64,000 bases of DNA from Adiantum capillus-veneris (GCA_014529385.2 CM043958.1:88452025-88516024), one strand, 5' to 3'; shown: positions 44,283-55,462, numbered from the stretch's first letter. Notes: a model not told the origin generated them from the sequence alone. Translations and numbers: made by a program.

Positions 44283-45457
44283 TCATGTTGCTTCTTGGTT
44301 GTCTGCAACCCCGTTCTTCTTAACTTCTGGCTTTGGTGGCATTCTCTGCTCAATAGCTATTGTGGTTTCTCTTTGCTCTATTTGATCTGCACTTGCTACT
44401 GCCTGATTTGCTTCAAGCTCTTTGGCAGTTCTGATTGATGAAGATGAATCATCTTCCATAACCTTTACGTTGGCATCGGTCTCCATTTGAACTGTGCTTG
44501 AGGACTTTGTGTTGTCGTCCACGGGTGACCAGTCTTGGTCTTCATTCTTGGTTGTCTGTGATGATTTCATCATGTTTGCATTCTGTATCTCTAACATCTT
44601 ATGGGCCATTGGCATTCCCATTATGATGCCATCTAGCATATCCTTTACTCTGATCACATAGAATTGAGCTATAATGACCTAAGAACTTACTTCAATGGTG
44701 GTGGAGATAATTCCCCACCATTCTGCTCGTTTGTTTCTTGATATGCTGACAAATTCAGGAGCATCTTCCAGCTGTGGTTGGCCACATCTTTTCCAAGTGC
44801 AAAAAGACACGAGTTCTTGTCTAACTAAAAATCTAGCTTTACTTCGCTTGACAGCTTTTCTTCGTTTTCATTGGTGATGTTGTACTTGATCTTCTCAGGA
44901 TTCGTGTCTGAATTGATTGCTTTTGTTGTGGCAGTGTCCTTTGGTTGAGCTTTATCTACAACTTCTTTGCTTTGATCACCTGCAATTGAGGTTGACTCCA
45001 TTGGTTGTAATAATGCACTTTTTTGCAATTGTTGAGCATTTTCCACCTGCATCTGAGTAACCTTTGACCTTGAAAGATCCATTGTACTTTCTCGCAGAAT
45101 CTCTCTCTTCGGAGGAGATTTTGGTGGTGACCTTTGTATAGCTTTCTGGACTTTAGCTCCCGTTGATTTTGACTTTTCTGTCACCTGTTCTGGCAACTTG
45201 AGGCTTTGCATCATCTTCAGATAGTCTTTGACTTCAGTCGGGCCATCCGTATAGGTTTGTACAAGGTCATGATCTTGCTGATATTCATTACCCTGTGCAT
45301 CTTGATATGCATATGTGAGCTTGATTACATGTAATTGTTTGAACACTATTGGATTTGTCGGTTTTTGACTTTGGCTTATGGAGATCAACTGAAACTTTTT
45401 TCCCTTATGATCTTCATATAAGCATTTGTCTGCAGTTTTTGATGGAATTTGGGTCAA
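44283..45457 (-). pseudogene. C2 polyprotein middle region
   Basis: Two ORFs in different frames. 45457-44825 has YEDHKGKKFQLISI and YQDAQGNEYQQDHDLV followed by a Lys/Ser/Pro-rich linker. 44657-44283 is Glu/Gln/Ser-rich. At least two indels are needed to join them with the flanking frames. No known domain. Confidence 0.45.
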
Positions 45458-45527
45458 TCAGAAACTTCCAACAACCATATGATCTTTCAATGGTTTTTGC
45501 TTTGAAGGGGTCTATTGGCTAGAGTCT

Positions 45528-47249
45528 TTAGGGCTTAGAGGCTCTAGGGCTTCTAGCTGGTGTAGCATTTCCTGGTACTAGAGTTGACTTTGATGAATTT
45601 GCAGTTCTCCCCTTCCTAGGGTGATCACTATAGCCTGCTTCATTGTAAGAGTTCAAAATTGTTTGGCTCTGGTTCAGTCTCACCTTTTGGGACTGTGAAG
45701 GTACACTTTGGATAGCATTGTTGACATTTGGTATTCGTAAACCTTTTGCATAGTTTTCTATGTATCTCCATGAAACATGACAAATTATTCCCCAAGTCAA
45801 GCTGTAGATAGCATTATCTTTGCCCTGATATTGTCTATCCCATGGGTCTCCTATGATATGAGCTTCTGTGGTTTCAGGACCCAAAGTATGATAGATGCTA
45901 GACTCTCGTCTATATCTACAACTGTTTTGGTCAAAGTATATGTTCCTTTGGTCACAACATCGAAGCTTGATTTCCGATGGAGGAGAGTTTGGCTCTGAAC
46001 AAATTTCTAGGTTCACTCGGGTAATATCCTTTAGCTCTTGAGAGGATGGTCTATAATAGATTCTTTCCTTTGAAATGAACCATCCTTTTTGATCTATCAT
46101 TGGACGCACTTCTATGAGCTGGTATGTGGGTCATTCAAACATTGGTTGATTCTTTTTGTACAATTTTCTTTTTTGTCCTACATAGTGTGCATATGAATTA
46201 TGTCTACCATACAAATCTAATATCGTTCTATTTGATGTGTCCCTTGGACTCGTGAATGATTGCACACTTGTGGAATTGGATGCAAAATCATTTGCAAATT
46301 TAACAGTCTTTTCAACCTTTGGTGATATCTCGACACCTTTACTAAATTCATGCAATAATTTGTTGTTCAAAGAATCAATTTTAAGCTTTTTAGGTGCCTG
46401 TGCATCTTGATGTTGATTTTGAACTTGGAGTGTTTTTACTAGTGCTTCTATTGGTAATGCAAAATCATCCGATTCCATTAAAAGTGATGAGTTAAATGCA
46501 CTTACATCGAGATTCACATTTCCAATTTTCTTTGTACCTTGCTTGGCAGTTGATATGTCCCTATTGTCTAGATTTCTTGGACAATCTTCAGAAAAATGTC
46601 CACCTTTTTGTCCACAATCTGAGCAATACGCCATGATTGGTGGTATTTCAATTGGCTCTATCATGTCAAGCTCTAGCTGAGGTGCTTCTGTTTCTGTGCT
46701 TTGCAAGTTGTCGGCATCTTCTTTTAAAACACTGAGCATCAAGATGTAGACTACTCCATCTTGACCTTTGTACTGTCTTTGGCTCGGTTCTCCAATTAGA
46801 TTGGCTTCTATTGGTTGATCTGTTGGATCTTCCATTATTGGCTCTCGACTATAGATCTGACCACTGTAATCCATGTACAATGACCCTGATTGCATATGCA
46901 CCAAATGGATGCTTTGTGGACTTGTGCAAATTTCTGGATAACCACTTGGGTCAATTTTTTGCCCTTCTATTTGCACTTCATCTTTAAGCTTGCAATACCT
47001 GGCTCCACGGAAGTCTATGAACGTCTGGGAGTTCTCTAAATCTGGCTTGACTCTGATCAATAGGATCTTAGCTCCCATGTTGCTTTTGCTGCTCATCAAG
47101 TATCTATGGCCTTCTGAATCTGTGTACAAAAAGTTATCCACATTGTAGCCATATAGTTGTAAAATCTGCTCTGTTGCTGTCGTGCATGTGCTGCCAATGC
47201 TACTGGCTCGCTCTACTGTACTCGAATTTTTGGCTCGATTTGAGTCCAT
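45528..47249 (-). pseudogene. C2 Gag-like region with repeated Y-x-D-x-x-G-x-x-Y modules
   Basis: From the ATG at 47249 (MDSNRAKNSSTVERASSIGS) the frame runs to 46131, then in the same frame 46109-45528. A CCHC-like finger CSDCGQKGGHFSEDCP (CX2CX5HX4C) lies near 46610. Repeated short modules are visible: FLYTDSEGHRYLM, FIDFRGARYCKL, LYMDYSGQIYSRE, YKGQDGVVYIL, MIDQKGWFISKE, YFDQNSCRYRRE, YQGKDNAIYSL. No standard Gag core was recognised. Confidence 0.55.
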
Positions 47250-48600
47250 GTTGGCTTAATCCACAAAAACTATCAATTGACAGATTTTGGTATTGATTAG
47301 CATAATTTTTGTTGCTTGTACTGGCCTAATCTGGCCACATGTGAGTTGTGCTCCTGTTCTTCCAATTGGAAGCTAATTGTCAATGCAATTGCTTGCACTT
47401 GCCAATTTCTAGGGTGCACGTTCACTTCTAGCTCCTTGATCGAATCGCAACAACTCTGTCAAAATTTAGCTAGAATAATAATGTTCTTGGCCAAATTAAT
47501 TCAATCCTAGTTCCTAAGGAGATCCCAAAATTTAGCTCGAAATTCTGAGCTTCGATGAGTTTAAAATTCTGATTTGTCGATTTTTGGCTCGATTTTGACA
47601 AATTTAGAAATTTGTCTCCCCCTCACGGCTTTGAGTCGATCTTTCTGTTGGCTTTTTTCGCTTGTACTATTTCGCCTTGCGCGGTGTAATTCTCGGCTTG
47701 CCGTGATTGCCCGGTGTGCTGTACACTTTCTGGCTTTGCTTTTTGCTTTTCTGAGTCTTTTTTACTTTCTGGTCCTTTCTAGCTATTTTTGGCTCCTTTT
47801 GGCTATTTCTACGCTTACGACCACTCTCTTTTTATTTTTCCTATTTATTTATAAAATTTTGAATTTTCTAAAATTTTTGGTCTTTTTATGATTTTTTTGG
47901 GAAAGTTTTGATTTTTCCATAATTTTTTGTGAGTTTTCTAAAATTTTTATGATTTTTTGGGTTTTTTCCAATCAATTTTTTATTTTTAGTGACTTTTAAT
48001 GAATTTTTTACAGTTTTCCGTGAATTGTCTGTGTATTTTTTATTCTTTTGGAATTTTGTGTGTGTGTGTGTGTGTGTGTTTTTTAATGATTTTTTTTGAA
48101 TTGTTGGAATTTTTAGATTTTTTGTGATTTTTAAAATTCCCTTTTTTAATTTTTTTATTTGGATTTTTGTGAGCCTTCGATTTTCTTATTTTTATGTTTT
48201 TTTTTTTAAATTGGATTTTTTATTCTTGTTTTTGTTTTTTGAATTTGACTTTTTGTTTTTTGTTTTTTGTACTTTTTGTTTTGTAGAGTTTTTATGTGTT
48301 GTTTTCTTTTCTTTTTTCAATAAATTTTTAAACTCTTTGTTGATTTTTTATTAAGTGTTTTTATTTTTATTTTTGGTTATTTTCTAATCCCCTTTCTTTT
48401 ATTGGATTTTTAATTCTTTTTTATTATTTTTATTTTTTGTGATTTTTACTCTTTTTTATTGAATTTTGAATTTTTAATTGTTTTATGTTTTTTATTAGAT
48501 TTCTAAAATATATATATATATATATATATTTTAGTGATTTTTTTATTTCTTTTTTGAGTTTTTTTATTATACTAGAATAAAATAACTAAATAAAAAGCTA
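47250..48600. other. T-rich strand-skewed region (possible C2 leader)
   Basis: From about 47800 the plus strand is dominated by T runs (TTTTTATGATTTTTTGG and similar), with a short TA run at about 48509-48529 and a GT run at 48058-48079. ORFs are Phe/Leu-rich low complexity. By position it should be the C2 5' leader, but no primer site was found. Confidence 0.5.
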
Positions 48601-48987
48601 CTTACCCTCTTACCTGCTGCGTACCTGGCAGTTGACCCGTTGACGGCGCGTATGCGTGGGCGAGGTGAGAGTTGTACGAGCCTGACACCGCTGATGTGGC
48701 TGAGTGCCGCTGAGAGCTTTGATGGTGGAGAACGAGGGAGCAGGAGTGTGGAACAGCGACGTGGCTGGGCAGTGCACGCGAGCGAGAGAAAGAGGCAGGA
48801 CGCGGCGGCAGCGGTAAATGACGAGCACGTGGGGGCAGGTGCTTGTTAGTGGGTGGTGGGAGAGAGAGTGAAGAGAGAGAGAGAGAGAGAGAATAAGACA
48901 AAGAGAGAGAGTGGGAGAGTGGAGAGAGAGAAGGGAGAGGTGCACACAGGCAGGGGATTGAGGGGAGAGAAAGTGGGAGAGAGAATA

Positions 48988-49060
<73 letters not shown>
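48601..49060. repeat. GA-rich low-complexity region with (GA)n tract
   Basis: Interspersed GA runs from about 48868, ending with an uninterrupted (GA)n at 48989-49057. Long Ser/Leu or Arg/Glu frames here are microsatellite artefacts. Confidence 0.9.
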
Positions 49061-49063
<3 letters not shown>

Positions 49064-50929
49064 GTTTAGTGAGAGAGAGAATAGGTGGGAGGTCATGCGT
49101 AGGGCTTAGAAAGATACATTTTTCCTAACCGAAGAAACTAAGGTCAAGCTTGAAATTCTCCCAGTTTTTAGGTCAAAATTTAAAGCTTTTGCCGATAATC
49201 ACACTAAAACTTGTGAAAATTTCTCTATTTTCTTCAAGGCAAGCTCAAAATCTAAACGAGACTTTTAGGATTTCAGCCGGTTAAATTACATTGAACCCCG
49301 GGAAGAGAGAATAAGGAAGAGAGAGTGTGTGAGTTAGAGAGAGGTAGAGAGAGGGCGCGCGTGGGGTAAGTTCACCCGGAGCGGGAAAAAGAAAAAGAAG
49401 AGTATTTTATGCACCGCAAGGCAAGGACATCGCAACTCGATCCCGCTTTTATTTTATGAATTTTTTTATTTCCAAGTGCCAAAAATGCCAAAAATAGGCT
49501 GGAAATTAGCGGAAAGTCCAAAAAATCGATAGCAAATTCCAAAATTTGACCAAAAAATCCTAAAAATTCCTGAAAATTTCTAAAAACCTTAGAAAATCAT
49601 CGTGATTCACAATCGAGCATTTTCGACACGCAAAAGCACACCGAAAATAGTAGATTTTATAGAGAACATGATTTGTGACACAATCATCAACCCGGCCCCT
49701 GGAAATAGTAAAACGCTCAAAACTTGACCACGGAGGGTACAAATGCGAACAAAATAATGGAATGAATATGCACACACAGAATAGCTCGTAAAGATCGCAA
49801 AATATCAAATTTTTATAGAATTAAACAAAAATTAGCAAAAAATTACCTGAATTTTACAGAAATTATTTGAAAAATATCCAAAACATTTCCACAAATTCTC
49901 CACACATTGGGGACTAGTGCAGCCAAATAAAATTGCCAAAATCACATCAATTCGATTGCCAAACAATTTTATCAATAAAATCAAGACTAGGCGATTAAAC
50001 CGGCAAAATTACCGACAAAATTAGGTCACAAATTGACGCAATTAGAGAGTGTAAATCCATGTTTTGAGCACAAAAACGTAGAAATTAATCATTACATACA
50101 TCAATTATGCAATCAAAACATGAATCAATCATGCAAATTTAACACTTTTTAGGCACACACACACTAAAAAATTGGCAATTTTTACCAATCTTTAGGTGCA
50201 TACACAAAAGGGTTAAATTAATTTGTCGACTTTGCAATATGACTTCACAAATCAATAGTTGGGCATGAGCACAACACACATCAATCATCACAATTGAAAA
50301 ATCATAATGTACACTTTGATTTCTAGGCGGACAAACATGGGCAAAATAGTGCACACACACCTAAACTTAGCATACACACACTCAATTAGAATGCACACAC
50401 ACTTGATTTTAGTGCACACACACTTGAAATTGACCATCCAAGCATGCAATTAACTCAATGAGGCACCCAATTAGCAACACGCATTCACCAATTAGCAATT
50501 GAAACTTGTCAAATTCATGTGCCACCAATTCTTAAAAATTTCAGCATTACGACGGCGTGAAAATTAATAATCGTAAAATTTTCAATCCATAACATCAACA
50601 TTGCATTACATCAACATAGCATAGCATTACATTGCATCAAGATTACATTGCATCATGGTGGGATCTCTACACAATTATACACATCCTTAGATTCTAGGGA
50701 GGTTGAGAATACCACCTTAATTATCTTTCCATTGAAGATCAATTGAATGGTCGAATGCTCCAATCTTTCATAGCAAATTAGTAAGTTCATAAAAATTAGT
50801 CAAATTAGCAAGCGGTTAGTGAGAAACTAGAGTGTGTAAACACACAAGAAAATGTAAGGTTTTATACCAAACTTTTATTGAACTAAAAAAGACATTAAAT
50901 CCTCTTAATGAATTACAAATGGGATAAAA
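49061..50929. other. A-rich strand-skewed region, no gene
   Basis: The plus strand is A-rich (CCAAAAATGCCAAAAATAGG, AAAAATTCCTGAAAATTTC), the opposite skew to 47800-48600. 50140-50420 holds spaced CACACACA motifs. No coding frame recognised. Confidence 0.5.
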
Positions 50930-53316
50930 AGATGCCATCATGTTGTGTGTTGGAGCGGTATGTCAGCCCACCATTCTTCCTTTTCATTGCGTGTCCTCAC
51001 TTTGATGATTACTCTCTTGCATTAAAACCATTTGTTTCAGAGATATTTGTCATAGTATTACCTGAATTATGTGTATCATGTTCTATTTCTTGTTCGTTCA
51101 GTATATTTGTCAGAGATCTGGTATTGAATCTGATACCAGGGAAGTTACCTCTTAAGAGAAATTGTGTGATTAATGTTTTGATGCGGGTTTTTTTGAATTT
51201 GTTAGAAGTAAACATAAATCTTAGACATTGTAAATCATTAAATGTTGTAACTACTTATGAAGCATTATAAATGATGGGTAAGATATGTGACACTTTGTAT
51301 GCTAATTGTGTAGGGCGAGTGCTGGCTGCTTGTATGAAAGATACCTGGTGTCCGGGTAATGCATCTTTTTTCCATGCTGTTTCGGTAATATATTCCCTAT
51401 GAAAGGTCTTTTTAGAATTATATTTGTGTTCAAATATGTAGAACCAAACATTGTATGAGTTGGTTTAACTGAAATGATATCCAATGGATATATTCTAAAG
51501 GGGTCCTCAGGGGACAAAGGTTTGATGTGATTCATGCATTGCGTAATATATGTGTTATTAATGAATAGAAGATTATCCATATATCGATTAGAATGTATAA
51601 AATCTAAAAGCATATCAGATTTTTTGAGTCTAGATAATTTTCTAACATATTCTAGCTCAAACCAGGCAAGGTATAGATTGCATCATAAAGGAGAACATGA
51701 GTATCCCATTGGGATTCCTTTAGTTTGTCTGTACATATCCGTCCCTAACCTTGAGAAGCAATTGTCTAACACAAAGCTATTTAAAGCATCAAAGAATTCA
51801 AACGACCATTTAACTTTTGATTTCTTCTTTGTAAGGTTAATTTTGTTTCTAGATGGTTTAAAACCTTTATAACCTTGAGTGGTTATAAGTAGTTATTAAT
51901 CTTTTAATGTTTCTCAAAGACTCCATCAGGCTATGTTTCCCATGGTGAGGAATTTCTTCATAACAACCTTTAATATCCTATGTATGTATAGAATAAATCA
52001 TTTTGGGAAGGTTTATTAAAGCTTTGTACTGGTTGTTAATGAACCAGTACGGCTTTGTATTAACCTTTCAGAATGTTTGGAGGTCTTTTTGAAAGTTCTC
52101 GGTATATTCAATAAGCCCGTTAGATAAACCTTGCAAATAATTAGCGATCATACTAGCCATAGGGGAAATAACACAATCATGGGCATTTGTTATCCAACGA
52201 AATTTTGATTTGTGAATTTTATAGTTTCCCATAATGTAGGGAAGGCCTTTATCATGAGTAGGTATAACACTAAACTCCTTGCATCGTGAATTAATGAGTG
52301 AGACAATGGTATTATTGCATTCTTGTATAGACATGAATTTTGAAGAATTTAATATGTTCTTTGCATGCAATCTAATGATTTGTTTACAGATAAAAACTAG
52401 ACTTTGGGCTACTTTGTCTAAACCACATATAAAAATGTGTTTTTGGATAAATTCCAATTCGTCTAAGATATCATTTTCCATGAACCAAGGAATTTGGTTA
52501 TGCCTATAGTTTGGGAAGGTGGATTGGAAGGTTTTTTCTAGTCTTTCTTCAATTAAATGAAAGTGAGATGGTGTACAATTCATATTTAGCAATTGGCATA
52601 ATTTTTTCAATCCCTTCTTCGGCCTTAACTGAATGCAAATGCACAGGGACAAGGGGGATATGGTTAAGGCCTTTTGATATGTTATCCCTTAATGTGTGCT
52701 GTCTAATGAAAGTTGGTTGAGTAGTAAGAACATGCTCACCAAGATGGCCAAAACTTTTCAAGAAGTTTTTAAATCGTTTTTGGGTATGGCATACACAAGG
52801 TTCACTAAGATCAAAAGGTTTCGCAAATGTGTCAAATGGATTATATAAATATTGTCTCATATTGTTCGTGTATTTCCATCCAAATTTTATGTGAAAGCGT
52901 CCAAGATTATTTTTTATACCAATGTCCTTTCACAATTCCTCAAAAAACGTGTGGGGGTGCACAAACTCCATAAATTTATTAGTGAAAGCTAGATGAATAA
53001 AACAATGTCTTCTTTTTTTACCTTGTTTAAACCATTGTAAATCATTCATTCTAGTAATTAAATGTTATACCTTGTCATCTGTACTGTACTCTAGCATTCT
53101 TGGAGTTTCGCCAAAGTCCTTTAATCCGCAAAATTGTCGAGGTTGTTTTGAAGATGATGCCGTATTGCTTGATGTGCTAGCAATATGCTTTAGTTGTTCC
53201 CTACTTCTAAAGGGCTTGAAAATTGTGTCGATGGTTAGTCCAATTGGATGATGTTGAACTTGAGAGAGGAATGGAGTTCCTGGTGTATATATAATACTAA
53301 ACCTTTGGTGCATCAA
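50930..53316 (-). pseudogene. Penelope-like element reverse transcriptase (Chlamys-type), decayed
   Basis: Read on the minus strand in several frames. LIYTPGT…FCGLKDFGETPRML and then GRFHIKFGWKYTNNMRQYLY precede CVCHTQKRFKNFL (CxC motif, 52789-52797) with GHLGEHVLTTQPTF and TLRDNISKG. FICKQIIRLHAKNIL leads to HDKGLPYIMGNYKIHKSKFR (DKG at 52245-52253) and WITNAHDCVISPMASMIANY. RT motif A is DIKGCYEEIPHHGKHSLMES near 51950, with a TAG just before it. Motif B is QTKGIPMGYSCSPL near 51700, then a TGA and NLYLAWFELEYVRKL. Motif C is NRYMDNLLFIN (51572-51583). IYPLDIISVKPT and NFPGIRFNTRSLTNI close it. CxC plus DKG are hallmarks of the Chlamys clade of Penelope-like elements. Frames are broken and motif C reads Asp-Asn instead of Asp-Asp, so it is dead. 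No GIY-YIG endonuclease was recognised. Confidence 0.8.
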
Positions 53317-53488
53317 TCAAATGTTCATGAAGAGCGTAAAAAAACTACTATCGCATGTCGAACTTCAATGGGAAAGGATGTTACCCAGTCAATGAAAACA
53401 TATACTTGTGCGGGTCTAGAGGAATAAGGAAAGAAACTTGGGAGATTTTGAAATACAAACCATAGAAGGTGATCAAACCATATGATTG

Positions 53489-54184
53489 TTACTGGGTAGC
53501 TTGAACCGGGGTTCTTCTTACAAGTGCACTTGATGAATGGTCTGTATGTGCTCTAGCAATAATGTTGTTTTCTTTCTCATTGAGTGATAGTCCCTTTGTA
53601 CGGGCTACCATGGAAGTATTAGAGAACTTTTTACTGTCAATGTCTGACAGTTTTATTTGCTTTAATGTAAAAGTTTTATCATGTGATAGTAGATGCTTTG
53701 ATTGAAGTGTCGATGTTTTGCATTGCTCTACCACATAAGGCGGCAGACTGCAAAGTAGAGCTAAAGAATCAATAGTGAAAGGAGCACATAGACTCAGTAT
53801 CTCAAAATCCCAGAGTTTGTTTTCAAGACAAATAGTGTCAAGTTCAATTTGTCTGAAAGGGAGTAGTGGAATGACTTTAGAAAAATGTACGGGCATAGAT
53901 CTGTCAATTTTTTGACAAGAAGGGTCGTCAGTTAGGCCTAGGGCTTCTTTTTCTTCTTGATCTAAAATCTCTAGATCCAAAAGAGGGTTCACAATCTCTT
54001 GAGGCTTTTTGATTTCCAGAGGAAGGATATGAAGATTATTAATGAAATAAAGCTTATTAACTATGGAAGGTAGTGATGAGAAATAGAAGTCTAAAGCAGA
54101 GTAGTCTTGAGCATCAATAAAGCATAATGATAATAAAAAAGAGCTAAGTGTGATTAATAAGTTTTGCAGGATCTTTTTTGGCAA
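53489..54184 (-). CDS. Hypothetical 231-residue ORF
   Basis: From MPKKILQNLLITLSSFLLSL, which looks like a signal peptide or membrane segment, through LLDLEILDQEEKEALGLTDD to VARTKGLSLNEKENNIIARA. It has balanced composition and is longer than chance ORFs nearby. I do not recognise the family. It lies just upstream of the Penelope-like remnant on the same strand, so it could be that element's N-terminal part or an unrelated gene fragment. It overlaps the next ORF by about 40 bp in another frame. Confidence 0.4.
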   Translation of the reverse strand: MPKKILQNLLITLSSFLLSLCFIDAQDYSALDFYFSSLPSIVNKLYFINNLHILPLEIKKPQEIVNPLLDLEILDQEEKEALGLTDDPSCQKIDRSMPVHFSKVIPLLPFRQIELDTICLENKLWDFEILSLCAPFTIDSLALLCSLPPYVVEQCKTSTLQSKHLLSHDKTFTLKQIKLSDIDSKKFSNTSMVARTKGLSLNEKENNIIARAHTDHSSSALVRRTPVQATQ

Positions 54185-54482
54185 GGGCTAAGAATTTTAA
54201 CCAATCATTAACAGAAGCTGTTTTTAAAGCTGAAAACGCTTGCTCTTGTATTGCCTTTTTCTCATAGTCAAGAAGACTTTCATGAAAATCAGTCCTCTTG
54301 AAGCAAGAGAGCAGGCATTGCATGCAAATAGGTGGGATATGAATACTTTTATCGTTGAAATACCCAAAACGTGTAAGAGATACAATGCAGCCAACCTGAA
54401 GGATGTTTAAAAAGACAAAATTACACAAAGTGTAAAATGAAGGCAAGTTCAATATATGGTAGTTGTCTGAAACCAACGACAA
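54144..54482 (-). CDS. Hypothetical 112-residue ORF
   Basis: Contains a Cys-rich segment (HIPPICMQCLLSCFKRTDFH) and a helical segment (YEKKAIQEQAFSALKTASVN, DWLKFLALAKKD). It probably belongs with the adjacent 53489-54184 frame, either by splicing or frameshift. No family recognised. Confidence 0.35.
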   Translation of the reverse strand: MSLVSDNYHILNLPSFYTLCNFVFLNILQVGCIVSLTRFGYFNDKSIHIPPICMQCLLSCFKRTDFHESLLDYEKKAIQEQAFSALKTASVNDWLKFLALAKKDPAKLINHT

Positions 54483-54828
54483 CTCAAGAAATATAAAGAG
54501 AGAGATTAATTTTTTTATCCCCTCTTAGAGAACCATATATTGAAACTTGACCAAATTATATAAAAAATAAAAGACAGTAGACAATAGCTAAAGACAAAAT
54601 AGACAGGAGACAAATTTCATTATTTTTTGTTGGTACATTCGATTTTGGTAGGAGAACAATTGAGCTTCAAAACCCATGAAAGAATAGACCTATACCTGCC
54701 ACCATCCAACACAAGTAGCCAGTTAGAACATGGGCAACCTTGATGGGAAGACAGGTATCCAAACAGTCTATTCTGCTTGTTATTGTTGTCCCATAGCCTT
54801 AAACCCCTTCACCCTCCTTATATGCATT
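54483..54828. other. No gene recognised
   Basis: AT-rich sequence with no ORF or repeat of note. Confidence 0.5.
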
Positions 54829-55110
54829 TCAAGGGAGTTTTTTCCTTGCTTCTCTATCAGGCATGATCCGTTTTTTAAGGATATTTTCTACAATAGGTTT
54901 GTTTGGTAGACTTTCCTCTACCATATTTTCAAATGGTACATTGGTTGTTTCTGGTTTGATGATGAAGATTGATTTGCATCCTTCCAAAAAATTACACATT
55001 GTGGAGGGACGTGGCTTTCCATTGGATAAGTAGCATCTCTTGTGAGTTTTTGGGCTTGCATTCTCGAAGGATGGTATATCCCCCAGATTTTGGCTTCCGA
55101 TAGAAAGCAT
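54829..55110 (-). CDS. Hypothetical 93-residue ORF starting inside a dispersed repeat
   Basis: MLSIGSQNLGDIPSFENASP, then SNGKPRPSTMCNFLEGCKSI and a basic C terminus. The first 20 or so codons lie in the module shared with 14933-15570, where a nearly identical start is followed by a different tail. Function unknown. It may be an exon of a duplicated gene or an element's leader ORF. Confidence 0.4.
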   Translation of the reverse strand: MLSIGSQNLGDIPSFENASPKTHKRCYLSNGKPRPSTMCNFLEGCKSIFIIKPETTNVPFENMVEESLPNKPIVENILKKRIMPDREARKKLP

Positions 55111-55462
55111 CGTACCCTGTACTACAATTTCATAAACCAGATCTTGTCTATTAGTGGTCTATGCTAGATGCTAGCTTCTAACAGTAGCTAGAGAAAACTC
55201 AGGCGGAAAGCCACATTTGCATAGTGGCTACATGTGAAATTGGAAAATCTATCCCCCAAGTGGATAGAATAACAGCCTGAGAGGATAAAGAGAGAGAGAT
55301 AGAGAAAAAAGTTAGAAACGGAGCTTCATTTTGAATTTTGAATTTTGCCTCCTTTCCTTTTGCCAAAATTTTGCCAGAGTTTTGTTTGTAATTAGACATG
55401 TTTTTCAAAATAAACTTGCCCTCCTCTCATAGGAGCCTCACATGAGGATTTCTTTTCAAAAA
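55052..55462 (-). repeat. Dispersed repeat module, copy 2
   Basis: Matches 14933-15570 but has one copy, not two, of the AAAATTTTGCCAGAGTTTTG…CACATGAGGATTT segment. On the minus strand it supplies the sequence upstream of, and the first codons of, the ORF at 54829-55110. Confidence 0.75.

Noticed and set aside
48124-48354. Phe-rich ORF as a membrane protein
   Set aside because: Arises from the T-rich low-complexity tract; no regular membrane-segment pattern or complex flanks.
47250-50929. 5' LTR and primer site of element C2
   Set aside because: Neither a match to 17182-18161 nor a TGGCGCC-type primer sequence was found; C2 is probably 5' truncated or the LTR is beyond recognition.
50908-51270. 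Plus-strand 120-codon ORF
   Set aside because: Antisense shadow of the C-terminal part of the Penelope-like reverse transcriptase.
53317-53488. Possible GIY-YIG endonuclease fragment of the Penelope-like element
   Set aside because: One frame has a Tyr…Thr-Gly string but with stops and no Gly-Ile-Tyr or catalytic Arg/Glu in register; too weak to call.
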